Source of the DNA: Thermoplasmata archaeon
Lineage (GTDB): Archaea > Thermoplasmatota > Thermoplasmata > SG8-5 > JAGLSY01
Assembly (NCBI GenBank): GCA_023137005.1
Contig: JAGLQE010000256.1
Location: forward strand, 1 to 6,058
Length of the DNA stretch: 6,058 bases
Reading direction: 5' to 3'
Made by a program: the position numbers and the translations under genes. Of this stretch, positions 1-5,357 are shown piece by piece (positions within the stretch are counted from its first letter, which is position 1; each line of letters opens with the position of its first letter). The notes beneath the pieces are model-generated. The model was not told where the DNA came from. It did not search any database and was given only the letters and a program-made list of their open reading frames with translations.

Positions 1-600
1 AGGGCTTGCGGTTGCAGGGCAGGATTCTGCGGCGCATGCTCCACTGTTTACAGGAAGGACGATGAGCAAAAACTGCACTTCGCCCTCGCCTGCCAAACAA
101 CGGTGGAGGACGGTATGTATCTCGTGCAGATACCTTTCGTTCCCGCATCCAAGGCCATATACATGTTAGAGGATCTGAAGGCCGAGGATAACACTATTCT
201 ATCTCTTTACCCAGAGATCGCCAGATGTGTCTCGTGCAATACCTGCACCAAGTCATGTCCTCAGGATATCAAGGTAATGATGTACATCCAGAATGCTCTC
301 AGGGGCGACATCGCAAAGGCGGCTGAACTCTCCTTCGACTGCATTCAATGTGGAATGTGCGCCATGAGATGCCCGGCAGACATCAAACACTATCATGTCG
401 GCCAGCTGGCTCGTAGATTGCGAGGCAAATATATAGATACTCTGTCCCAGGACCTGAAGAAGAGAATGGAAGAGATGGAGCAGGGGAAATACAATGATGA
501 GATCGAGAAATTGGTGAAGATGGAACTGGATGAGATCCGTGAGCTCTATAAGGAGAGAGATATTGAGGCAAAAAAGAAGAAGAAGGAGGAAGAGCAATGA
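1..600 (+). CDS. frdB: Fumarate reductase/succinate dehydrogenase iron-sulfur subunit, 5' partial
   Basis: Electron-transfer subunit expected to pass electrons between a donor and the flavoprotein encoded next. The frame is open to base 1 and 199 residues are visible; the N-terminus lies outside the window. Counting from base 1, Cys5, Cys10, Cys13 and Cys31 form a C-x4-C-x2-C...C plant-type [2Fe-2S] motif (CRAGFCGAC, then LACQT). Cys76/79/82/86 and Cys114/117/120/124 form two C-x2-C-x2-C-x3-CP motifs, each able to bind [4Fe-4S]. Classical SdhB/FrdB has a [3Fe-4S] third site with different spacing, so this protein is closer to TfrB/HdrC-like soluble enzymes. The last ~55 residues are a charged, probably helical tail ending in a Lys run and EEEQ. 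There is no C-terminal CCG (HdrB-like) domain as in methanogen TfrB, and no membrane segment. The stop overlaps the next start by 4 bases (ATGA), indicating coupled translation. The frd name is by family; sdhB or tfrB-like is possible. Confidence 0.88.
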   Translation, partial: RACGCRAGFCGACSTVYRKDDEQKLHFALACQTTVEDGMYLVQIPFVPASKAIYMLEDLKAEDNTILSLYPEIARCVSCNTCTKSCPQDIKVMMYIQNALRGDIAKAAELSFDCIQCGMCAMRCPADIKHYHVGQLARRLRGKYIDTLSQDLKKRMEEMEQGKYNDEIEKLVKMELDEIRELYKERDIEAKKKKKEEEQ

Positions 601-2243
601 AACTCATTGACGGTTACCCACAATACATGCTGGATTCCATCAAGAAGGTGGAGAAAAAGAGGCTGGCAAACCTGGACAAAAGCATAGAACCGATGTCTCT
701 GGAAGAGAGGCAGGATATCCTAAACAGATTTCACCCGGATTTCATGGATTCCTCTAAAAGGGAAGTTGCCATAGGTCCAGACAAAGGTGAGATGTTCTAT
801 AATGGCATTGCAGATCTGCTGGAATCATCTTCCATCCTGGACACCAGTGAGGTGGATCTATCCAAGATAGATTATGATGTTGATATTCTGATAATTGGAG
901 GAGGAGGGGCTGGTACCATGGCCGCGCTTTTCGCGTTGGAGAATGGTGTCCCTCTTGATGAGATACTTATCACGACCAAACTCAGACACGGGGATGCGAA
1001 TTCCATAATGGCACAGGGCGGCATACAGGCCGCTGACAGGCCGGAAGACAGCCCGATACTTCACTATCTTGATATATATGGTGGCGGACATTTCACTAAT
1101 AAACCAGAATTGGCCAAGGCTTTGGCCATGGATGCTCCACTCATAATAAAATGGCATGAGGAGCTGGGCGTCATGTACGACCGTCATGATAATGGTGAAT
1201 TTCAGGAACTATCCGGTGGTGGAACATCCCGTAACAGGATGCACAGTGCGAAGGACTACACTGGCATGGAACTGATGAGGAATATCCGAGATAGATCAAG
1301 AAACCTGGACATACCTGTATTGGAGTTCTGTCCCATAGTCGAGCTACTTCTGGATGATAAAGGCAGTGTCTCCGGAGGTGTGGCCTTCAATATCGAGACA
1401 CATGAATATTATGTGATCAGGGCCAAAGCGACCTTGATGGCAACTGGCGGCAGTGGAAGACTACATCTGGCAGGCTATCCGACCACCAACCATTACGGAG
1501 CAACGGGAGATGGACTTATCATGGCCTATCATGTGGGTGCGAACCTCAGGGACCTGGATACCATCCAGATACACCCAACAGGAGATATCTACCCAGACCC
1601 TGTCATTGGAATATTGTCTACTGAGAAGATCCGTGGCCTGGGCGCAAAGCCGCTTAATATTCACGGCGATCCTTTTGTTTTCCCACTGGAACCTAGAGAT
1701 GTGGAATCAGCAGCCTTCATTGCCGAATGCGAGAAGGGAAATGGTATCACAACACCAACTGGCATGCCAGGAATATGGCTAGATTCTCCAATGATAGATA
1801 TCATCCACGGCCCAGGAACTGTGTACGAGAAACTGGCCGGAGAGGTCAGGAAGTTCAGGAGGTTCGGCATAGACATGGCCAAACACCCGATCCTTGTGTA
1901 TCCGACCTACCATTATCAGAACGGCGGGATCGAGATAAACGAGAAATGCGAGACCAATGTGGCGGGACTGTTTGCAGCCGGAGAGGTCACTGGCGGTGTC
2001 CATGGAAAGAACAGGCTGATGGGCAATTCGCTCCTTGGTTTCAATGTCTTCGGTAGGCGGGCCGGTATCTTCATGGCGGAGTATGTGAAGACCAGAACCG
2101 TTGGCACGTTGTCACTGGACCATATTGACAAATTCAACAAGACGGTGGAGGAGGCCGGCCTCAAGCACGAGGGAAAGGCCCCGATAATCCTGCCTGAATA
2201 CAGAGGCAAGGAAGCCCTTGCAAGGGCATTGGACATATTGTGA
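597..2243 (+). CDS. frdA: Fumarate reductase/succinate dehydrogenase flavoprotein subunit
   Basis: FAD subunit of 548 residues that interconverts fumarate and succinate, presumably soluble with the preceding iron-sulfur protein. The ATG overlaps the upstream stop and has AAGGAGGA at 583-590. An N-terminal extension of about 95 residues precedes the FAD-binding Rossmann motif GGGGAG (101-106). SIMAQGGI (136-143) and ATGG (282-285) are further FAD-site signatures. The dicarboxylate site looks complete: HPTG (His326), TEKIRG (Thr342, Glu343, Arg346), Arg367 in PRDVES (matching the catalytic proton-shuttle arginine), His439 in HYQNGG, and Arg473 in NRLMGNSLL. The residue matching the histidine that binds FAD covalently in membrane SdhA/FrdA is Asn135, so non-covalent FAD is expected, as in L-aspartate oxidase. 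The C-terminal region after the FAD domain is short (about 60 residues) compared with E. coli SdhA. L-aspartate oxidase is the main alternative, but pairing with the Fe-S subunit argues against it. Direction of reaction cannot be read from sequence. Confidence 0.9.
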   Translation: MKLIDGYPQYMLDSIKKVEKKRLANLDKSIEPMSLEERQDILNRFHPDFMDSSKREVAIGPDKGEMFYNGIADLLESSSILDTSEVDLSKIDYDVDILIIGGGGAGTMAALFALENGVPLDEILITTKLRHGDANSIMAQGGIQAADRPEDSPILHYLDIYGGGHFTNKPELAKALAMDAPLIIKWHEELGVMYDRHDNGEFQELSGGGTSRNRMHSAKDYTGMELMRNIRDRSRNLDIPVLEFCPIVELLLDDKGSVSGGVAFNIETHEYYVIRAKATLMATGGSGRLHLAGYPTTNHYGATGDGLIMAYHVGANLRDLDTIQIHPTGDIYPDPVIGILSTEKIRGLGAKPLNIHGDPFVFPLEPRDVESAAFIAECEKGNGITTPTGMPGIWLDSPMIDIIHGPGTVYEKLAGEVRKFRRFGIDMAKHPILVYPTYHYQNGGIEINEKCETNVAGLFAAGEVTGGVHGKNRLMGNSLLGFNVFGRRAGIFMAEYVKTRTVGTLSLDHIDKFNKTVEEAGLKHEGKAPIILPEYRGKEALARALDIL

Positions 2244-2252
2244 GGTTGTCAA

Positions 2253-2507
2253 ATGATAGAGATATTGGATGACTGGTGCAAAGGCTGCGAGATATGTGTC
2301 AAGAGATGTCCAGTGGAGGCACTGGAAATATCTGAAATTATGAACAAGAAGGGAGTTCGTGTCCCGCGCTTGAAGGAGGATAATAAATGCCATCAGTGTC
2401 GATTATGCGAACTCCTCTGTCCAGATTTTGCCATCACAGTGACGAAAGAAGAGAAAGAAGAAGAAAAGGAGTGCAAACTCATCATAGGAGGTGTTTGCGC
2501 TGATTAA
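2253..2507 (+). CDS. korD: 2-oxoglutarate:ferredoxin oxidoreductase delta subunit, 2[4Fe-4S] ferredoxin-like
   Basis: Small 84-residue polyferredoxin subunit that carries electrons between the TPP-containing catalytic core and external ferredoxin. Two cluster motifs are visible: CKGCEICVKRCP (Cys9/12/15/19) and CHQCRLCELLCP (Cys46/49/52/56), each followed by the usual short hydrophobic stretch. The linker between them is about 26 residues. The C-terminus carries a Lys/Glu-rich stretch (65-73) and two extra cysteines (Cys74, Cys82) outside the cluster motifs. The ribosome binding site GAGGT (2242-2246) overlaps the stop codon of the flavoprotein gene, with 6 bases to the ATG, which suggests coupled translation. 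Position directly before korA, as in methanogen korDABC clusters, supports KorD over a free ferredoxin. Confidence 0.9.
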   Translation: MIEILDDWCKGCEICVKRCPVEALEISEIMNKKGVRVPRLKEDNKCHQCRLCELLCPDFAITVTKEEKEEEKECKLIIGGVCAD

Positions 2508-2550
2508 TATCAATATAATAAGAGTTGAATCATTTAAGGAGGGTAAGTAA

Positions 2551-3741
2551 ATGACATACGTGCGTGACCCGGTTAGGATAAGAAAGATCTTGGGAAGCAA
2601 GAAACAGTTCATAATGGGAGATATGGCGGCCGCTTATGGCGGATTGGTGGCTGGAGTGGGATTCTTTGGAGGATACCCTATCACCCCGGCCAGTGAAGTT
2701 GCTGAGGGTATGGCCCGCATGCTTCCCAGAGCTGGAGGAAGTTTCATTCAAATGGAGGATGAGATCGCCAGTATGGCCGCCATAATCGGTGGTGCCTGGA
2801 GTGGTGCAAAGACCATGACAGCCACATCCGGTCCTGGATTCTCCCTGATGATGGAGAATTACGGTTATGCCATAATGACCGAGACTCCTTGTGTGATCGT
2901 CAATGTCCAGAGGACTGGCCCTTCAACAGGCCAGCCAACCCAGGGAGCCCAGGGCGACATGATGCAGACACGCTGGGGCAGCCATGGTGACATGATGGCC
3001 ATCGCCCTCTGTCCAAGCACGGTCCAGGAATGCCTGGACATGACCATCGAGTGCTTCAACCTGTCCGAGAAATACAGGCATCCAGTTGTTCTGTTGATGG
3101 ATGGAGAAGTGGGCCACTTGAGAGAAAAAGTGATCATACCCGACGAGGATGAGATGGAGCTTATCGAGAGGGTCGAGGCTACCATCGACAAGGATAAGTT
3201 CATTCCTTTCTCCGAATCCCAGACACAGCCAGGTAGCAAGGTGCCAGACTTCCCGACATTCGGAAGCGGTTACCACCCATATGTTACTGGACTCACACAC
3301 AATGACATGGGCTTCCCGGCAACAGACAAACAGCCGGACCACGAGAGGCTCATCAATCGCCTGATAACCAAGATAACTGATGACCGCGAGGCGCTTACCG
3401 ATGTCGAGGAGATCATGATGGACGATGCGGAAGTGGTCTTCGTAACCTATGGGGCTTCTGCAAGACCGGCAGAAAGCGCGGTCAGGATGGCCAGAGCGAA
3501 AGGAATAAAGGCAGGAATGCTGAGATTGAAACTGGTCTGGCCCTTCCCGGAGAAGGTCATTTACGAGCTATCAAAGAAAGTGAATAAGATAATCGTTCCA
3601 GAGATGAGCCTGGGCCAGATGGTACATCCGATCAGGGAGTTCGCGGCAAAGGATTGCGAGGTCACGATGGCTCCAAAGGTGGGCGGAGTGATGCATCTTC
3701 CAATTGAGCTTTTGAAATATCTAGAGGAGGCGGTTGAATGA
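2551..3741 (+). CDS. korA: 2-oxoglutarate:ferredoxin oxidoreductase alpha subunit
   Basis: Alpha subunit (396 residues) of the CoA-dependent 2-oxoacid:ferredoxin oxidoreductase, which interconverts 2-oxoglutarate + CoA and succinyl-CoA + CO2 + reduced ferredoxin. Visible signatures: GGYPITPASE (40-49), the 2-oxoacid/CoA-site motif of the family; QMEDEIAS (67-74); TSGPGFSLM (92-100); RTGPSTGQPT (121-130), typical of KorA/VorA-type rather than pyruvate enzymes; GLTHNDMG (247-254); and LKLVWPFP (326-333) in the C-terminal domain. The gamma domain is not fused here, unlike many aerobic archaeal and bacterial forms; it is encoded separately by korC. AAGGAGGG (2536-2543) lies 7 bases before the ATG. 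The preceding 43-base gap is AT-rich and has no gene. Substrate assignment to 2-oxoglutarate rests on resemblance to methanogen KorA and on context; a branched-chain 2-oxoacid (Vor) role cannot be excluded. Confidence 0.9.
   Translation: MTYVRDPVRIRKILGSKKQFIMGDMAAAYGGLVAGVGFFGGYPITPASEVAEGMARMLPRAGGSFIQMEDEIASMAAIIGGAWSGAKTMTATSGPGFSLMMENYGYAIMTETPCVIVNVQRTGPSTGQPTQGAQGDMMQTRWGSHGDMMAIALCPSTVQECLDMTIECFNLSEKYRHPVVLLMDGEVGHLREKVIIPDEDEMELIERVEATIDKDKFIPFSESQTQPGSKVPDFPTFGSGYHPYVTGLTHNDMGFPATDKQPDHERLINRLITKITDDREALTDVEEIMMDDAEVVFVTYGASARPAESAVRMARAKGIKAGMLRLKLVWPFPEKVIYELSKKVNKIIVPEMSLGQMVHPIREFAAKDCEVTMAPKVGGVMHLPIELLKYLEEAVE
3726..3730 (+). promoter_or_regulatory. Ribosome binding site for the 34-codon ORF at the end of korA
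   Basis: GGAGG inside the last codons of korA, 7 bases before the ATG at 3738. Its strength and spacing equal those of the large genes here, and no other start lies within reach downstream, so it supports translation of the small frame. Confidence 0.6.
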
Positions 3742-3842
3742 GCGACTGTAAGGAGCGCATTCAAAAGCTCGAGGGAACCGAGAGGTTCGGAATGAGAGAG
3801 CCAAAAAGCTCTAGAGATTCAAAGTGGAGGGGTCTAAAATGA
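3738..3842 (+). CDS. Small ORF (34 aa) between korA and korB, unknown function
   Basis: Not recognised as any known family. The ATG shares ATGA with the korA stop (3738-3741), and its TGA shares ATGA with the korB start (3839-3842), so it bridges the two genes with 4-base overlaps at both ends. It has its own GGAGG at 3726-3730. The peptide starts MSDCKERIQKLEG, is strongly charged (10 Lys/Arg against 6 Asp/Glu), and contains one Cys (4) and one Trp (30). No membrane segment or metal motif is seen. Codons (AGG, AGA, GAG, AAG) match the neighbours. It may be a small accessory peptide of the Kor complex, or a device that keeps ribosomes moving from korA to korB. The nucleotide sequence also contains a small hairpin (3775-3788), so a purely structural spacer is the alternative. 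Confidence 0.5.
   Translation: MSDCKERIQKLEGTERFGMREPKSSRDSKWRGLK
3775..3788 (+). other. Small hairpin with GNRA tetraloop in the korA-korB spacer
   Basis: GAACC-GAGA-GGTTC is a perfect 5-bp stem closed by a GAGA (GNRA-class) loop. GCTC at 3767-3770 and GAGC at 3798-3801 could add a lower stem with an asymmetric internal loop. It lies inside the 34-codon frame. No run of T follows, so it is not a terminator. A 5-bp stem may arise by chance. Confidence 0.3.
3826..3832 (+). promoter_or_regulatory. Ribosome binding site that fixes the korB start
   Basis: GGAGGGG lies with its GGAGG core 8 bases before ATG 3839. An in-frame GTG at 3824 sits on the edge of this same site and so is not a credible start. 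It would add five residues (MEGSK) that are simply the translated ribosome binding site. Confidence 0.8.
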
Positions 3843-4723
3843 GTGAGAAAGAAATGCCGGACATGGGCGTATTGCGTGAGAAATACCTTAGAAAAGGCAT
3901 GCTGCCAACCATCTTCTGTAATGGATGCGGCCACGGTTCATCATTGGATTATACCTTCAGGGCTATCGAGGAACTTGAACTGGACATGGACAAGATCGTC
4001 TTTGCCTCGGGGATAGGATGTTCCTCCAGAATACCGGGATATATCAATGCTGACGGACTGCATACCACGCATGGAAGATCCATTGCCTTTGCAACTGGCG
4101 TGAAAGCTGCCAATCCCGAATTGGATGTAATAGTGTTCACTGGAGATGGGGATGCTACCGGAATTGGTGGTAACCACTTCATTCATGCAGCCAGAAGGAA
4201 CATTGATATTACGGTGATTCTCCTGAACAACTTCATCTATGGAATGACCGGAGGCCAGGTGGCTCCAACATCACCAAAAGGCACGATAGCCACGACCTCG
4301 CCCCACGGTAATTTGGAGGGGGCCTTCGATATCAGTAATCTGGCACAGGCGCTGGGAGCGGCTTATGTCGCCAGATGGCCTGTTTCCTACCCATACCAGC
4401 CTATAAAATCCATAAAAGAAGGAATAGAGACCAAGGGATTCTCCCTTATCGAGCTCATGTCACCCTGCCCAACGGCCTATGGTCGAAGGAACAAATTGGG
4501 TAATATACAGAAATTATGGGAATGGTACGATGACCACACCATGCTGGCTGAGGAATATGATAAGATAAATGATTACGGCACCGAGGCCGAGAAAGCCGCA
4601 CTTGAAGACAAGATCAAGATCGGTGTGTTCCAGCATATCAAGAAAGTGGGCTTCTTCGAGGCCTACGAGGAACAGATCAAGAACCTAATGGCAAATGATG
4701 ACAAGAAATGGGGAGGTGTTTGA
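3839..4723 (+). CDS. korB: 2-oxoglutarate:ferredoxin oxidoreductase beta subunit (TPP-binding)
   Basis: Beta subunit (294 residues from ATG 3839) that binds thiamine diphosphate and the catalytic-core [4Fe-4S] cluster. Signatures: FCNGCGHG (26-33), with Cys27 and Cys30 as cluster ligands; SGIGCSSR (57-64), with Cys61; the TPP/Mg motif GDGDATGIGGNH (102-113) continued by NNFIYGMTGGQ (130-140); and SPCPT (208-212), with Cys209. THGR (77-80) is typical of the family. The C-terminal 75 residues are charged and helical, as in stand-alone KorB. The start at 3839 is preferred over the in-frame GTG at 3824 because of the ribosome binding site and the ATGA overlap with the upstream small frame. The gene works with korA, korC and korD as a four-subunit enzyme. 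The gene end carries GGAGGTG (4712-4718), which serves the next small frame. Confidence 0.92.
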   Translation: MSEKEMPDMGVLREKYLRKGMLPTIFCNGCGHGSSLDYTFRAIEELELDMDKIVFASGIGCSSRIPGYINADGLHTTHGRSIAFATGVKAANPELDVIVFTGDGDATGIGGNHFIHAARRNIDITVILLNNFIYGMTGGQVAPTSPKGTIATTSPHGNLEGAFDISNLAQALGAAYVARWPVSYPYQPIKSIKEGIETKGFSLIELMSPCPTAYGRRNKLGNIQKLWEWYDDHTMLAEEYDKINDYGTEAEKAALEDKIKIGVFQHIKKVGFFEAYEEQIKNLMANDDKKWGGV

Positions 4724-4750
4724 ATGACTTCGCATTCGCTCAGCATTCAA
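4720..4750 (+). repeat. Imperfect hairpin region at the korB stop
   Basis: TTGAATG (4720-4726) and CATTCAA (4744-4750) are perfect 7-base inverted arms around the korB stop codon. An alternative shorter pairing is GAATG (4722-4726) with CATTC (4733-4737). The two pairings exclude each other and both cover the ATG at 4724. Structure could modulate start of the downstream small frame or korC; this is inference. Confidence 0.35.
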
Positions 4751-4813
4751 CTCGAAATTTCCAATTTATGGAAATTTCCCCTAGCATCTACTTCAATAAT
4801 CGGAGGTGTGTAA
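4724..4813 (+). CDS. Possible small ORF (29 aa) between korB and korC
   Basis: The frame opens with ATG immediately after the korB stop and ends with TAA one base before the korC GTG. GGAGG at 4712-4716 is 7 bases upstream. The encoded peptide starts MTSHSLSIQLEIS, is serine-rich (6 Ser) and mostly uncharged or hydrophobic, and matches nothing I recognise. A perfect inverted repeat occupies its middle codons, and this stretch is more AT-rich than the genes around it, which argues for a structured spacer or leader frame rather than a functional protein. A frame of this length is not rare by chance; the support is the ribosome binding site and the exact fit between korB and korC. Confidence 0.3.
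   Translation: MTSHSLSIQLEISNLWKFPLASTSIIGGV
4754..4778 (+). repeat. Perfect 9-bp inverted repeat between korB and korC
   Basis: GAAATTTCC (4754-4762) and GGAAATTTC (4770-4778) are perfect complements around a 7-base AATTTAT loop. The RNA hairpin would sit 24 bases before the korC ribosome binding site. It is AT-rich with a two-GC tip and is followed by CCC rather than a T run, so it is a poor intrinsic terminator. As DNA it has the dyad symmetry of a regulator site. Candidate roles: mRNA processing or stability element that sets the korC and hdrA level, or an operator. Function is unproven. Confidence 0.6.
4802..4808 (+). promoter_or_regulatory. Ribosome binding site that fixes the korC start
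   Basis: GGAGGTG is a full-strength site, with its GGAGG core 8 bases before GTG 4815. The in-frame GTG at 4806 overlaps this same site, so it cannot be the start for this ribosome binding site. Confidence 0.8.
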
Positions 4814-4814
4814 C

Positions 4815-5357
4815 GTGAAACATGAGATACAGGTAGCGGGATTCGGCGGCCAGGGTGTGATCCTTTCAGGATTCATCATAGGCAAGGCCGCTTGCGTGTT
4901 CGATGATTACAATGCAGTGCAGAGCCAGTCCTATGGTCCAGAGGCCAGGGGCGGGGCTGCAAAGACCGCGGTGATAATCTCGGACGAGACGATCGGATAC
5001 CCGAGGCCAACCAGCATCGATCTCTTCGTTGCCATGGCCCAGGAGGCCTTCAACTCATATCTTCCAGACTGCCGTGATGATACAATTCTGATCATCGACC
5101 CAGACCTGGTCACCCAGAGCGATGTTGGCAGGCCGGTCTACAAGATACAGGCCCAGAAGATAGCCGAGGAACTGGGAAATAAAATTGTGACAAATATCGC
5201 CATGGTCGGAGCATTGACCGGAGTATACGACTTCGGAGTTTCCGATGAAGCAGTGAAGAAAGCTGTAATGGACAGTGTCCCAAAGAAGTTCATGGATCTA
5301 AATATAAATGCCTTTGAAAGAGGCCTTGAGGCGGGTAAGAATGCAAGACCAGAATGA
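4815..5357 (+). CDS. korC: 2-oxoglutarate:ferredoxin oxidoreductase gamma subunit
   Basis: Gamma subunit of 180 residues, normal length for a separate KorC. It holds the family's N-terminal glycine motif GFGGQGV (9-15), then SQSYGPEARGG (37-47), a hallmark of the 2-oxoacid oxidoreductase gamma family, and NIAMVGAL (127-134) near the C-terminal half. This domain is thought to help position CoA and to stabilise the complex. The GTG start at 4815 is chosen because it follows GGAGGTG by the right distance and gives the usual short N-terminus (MKHEIQVAGFGG). Its 3' end overlaps the predicted hdrA start by 17 bases. It is separated from korB by an 82- to 91-base structured spacer, so its expression may differ from that of korDAB. 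Confidence 0.92.
   Translation: MKHEIQVAGFGGQGVILSGFIIGKAACVFDDYNAVQSQSYGPEARGGAAKTAVIISDETIGYPRPTSIDLFVAMAQEAFNSYLPDCRDDTILIIDPDLVTQSDVGRPVYKIQAQKIAEELGNKIVTNIAMVGALTGVYDFGVSDEAVKKAVMDSVPKKFMDLNINAFERGLEAGKNARPE

Noticed and set aside
2508..2523. AT-rich CAATATAATAAG stretch before korA as an archaeal TATA-box promoter
   Set aside because: Initiation about 25 bases downstream would fall inside or after the korA ribosome binding site, and no clear BRE is seen. It may only be an AT-rich spacer.
2923..3342. 139-codon open frame on the minus strand across korA
   Set aside because: It is opposite a clear, conserved korA coding region, has no recognisable product and no ribosome binding site support; the other minus-strand frames are likewise shadows.
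3763..3814. Direct repeat AAAAGCTC(G/T)AG at 3763-3773 and 3804-3814
   Set aside because: Only two copies with 10 of 11 matches, 41 bases apart; too little to call a repeat element or regulator site.
3824..3838. GTG at 3824 as korB start (adds MEGSK)
   Set aside because: The codon overlaps the edge of the GGAGGGG ribosome binding site that serves ATG 3839; the ATG also forms an ATGA overlap with the upstream small frame.
4806..4814. GTG at 4806 as korC start
   Set aside because: It lies within GGAGGTG itself; GTG 4815 has correct spacing and gives the usual KorC N-terminus.
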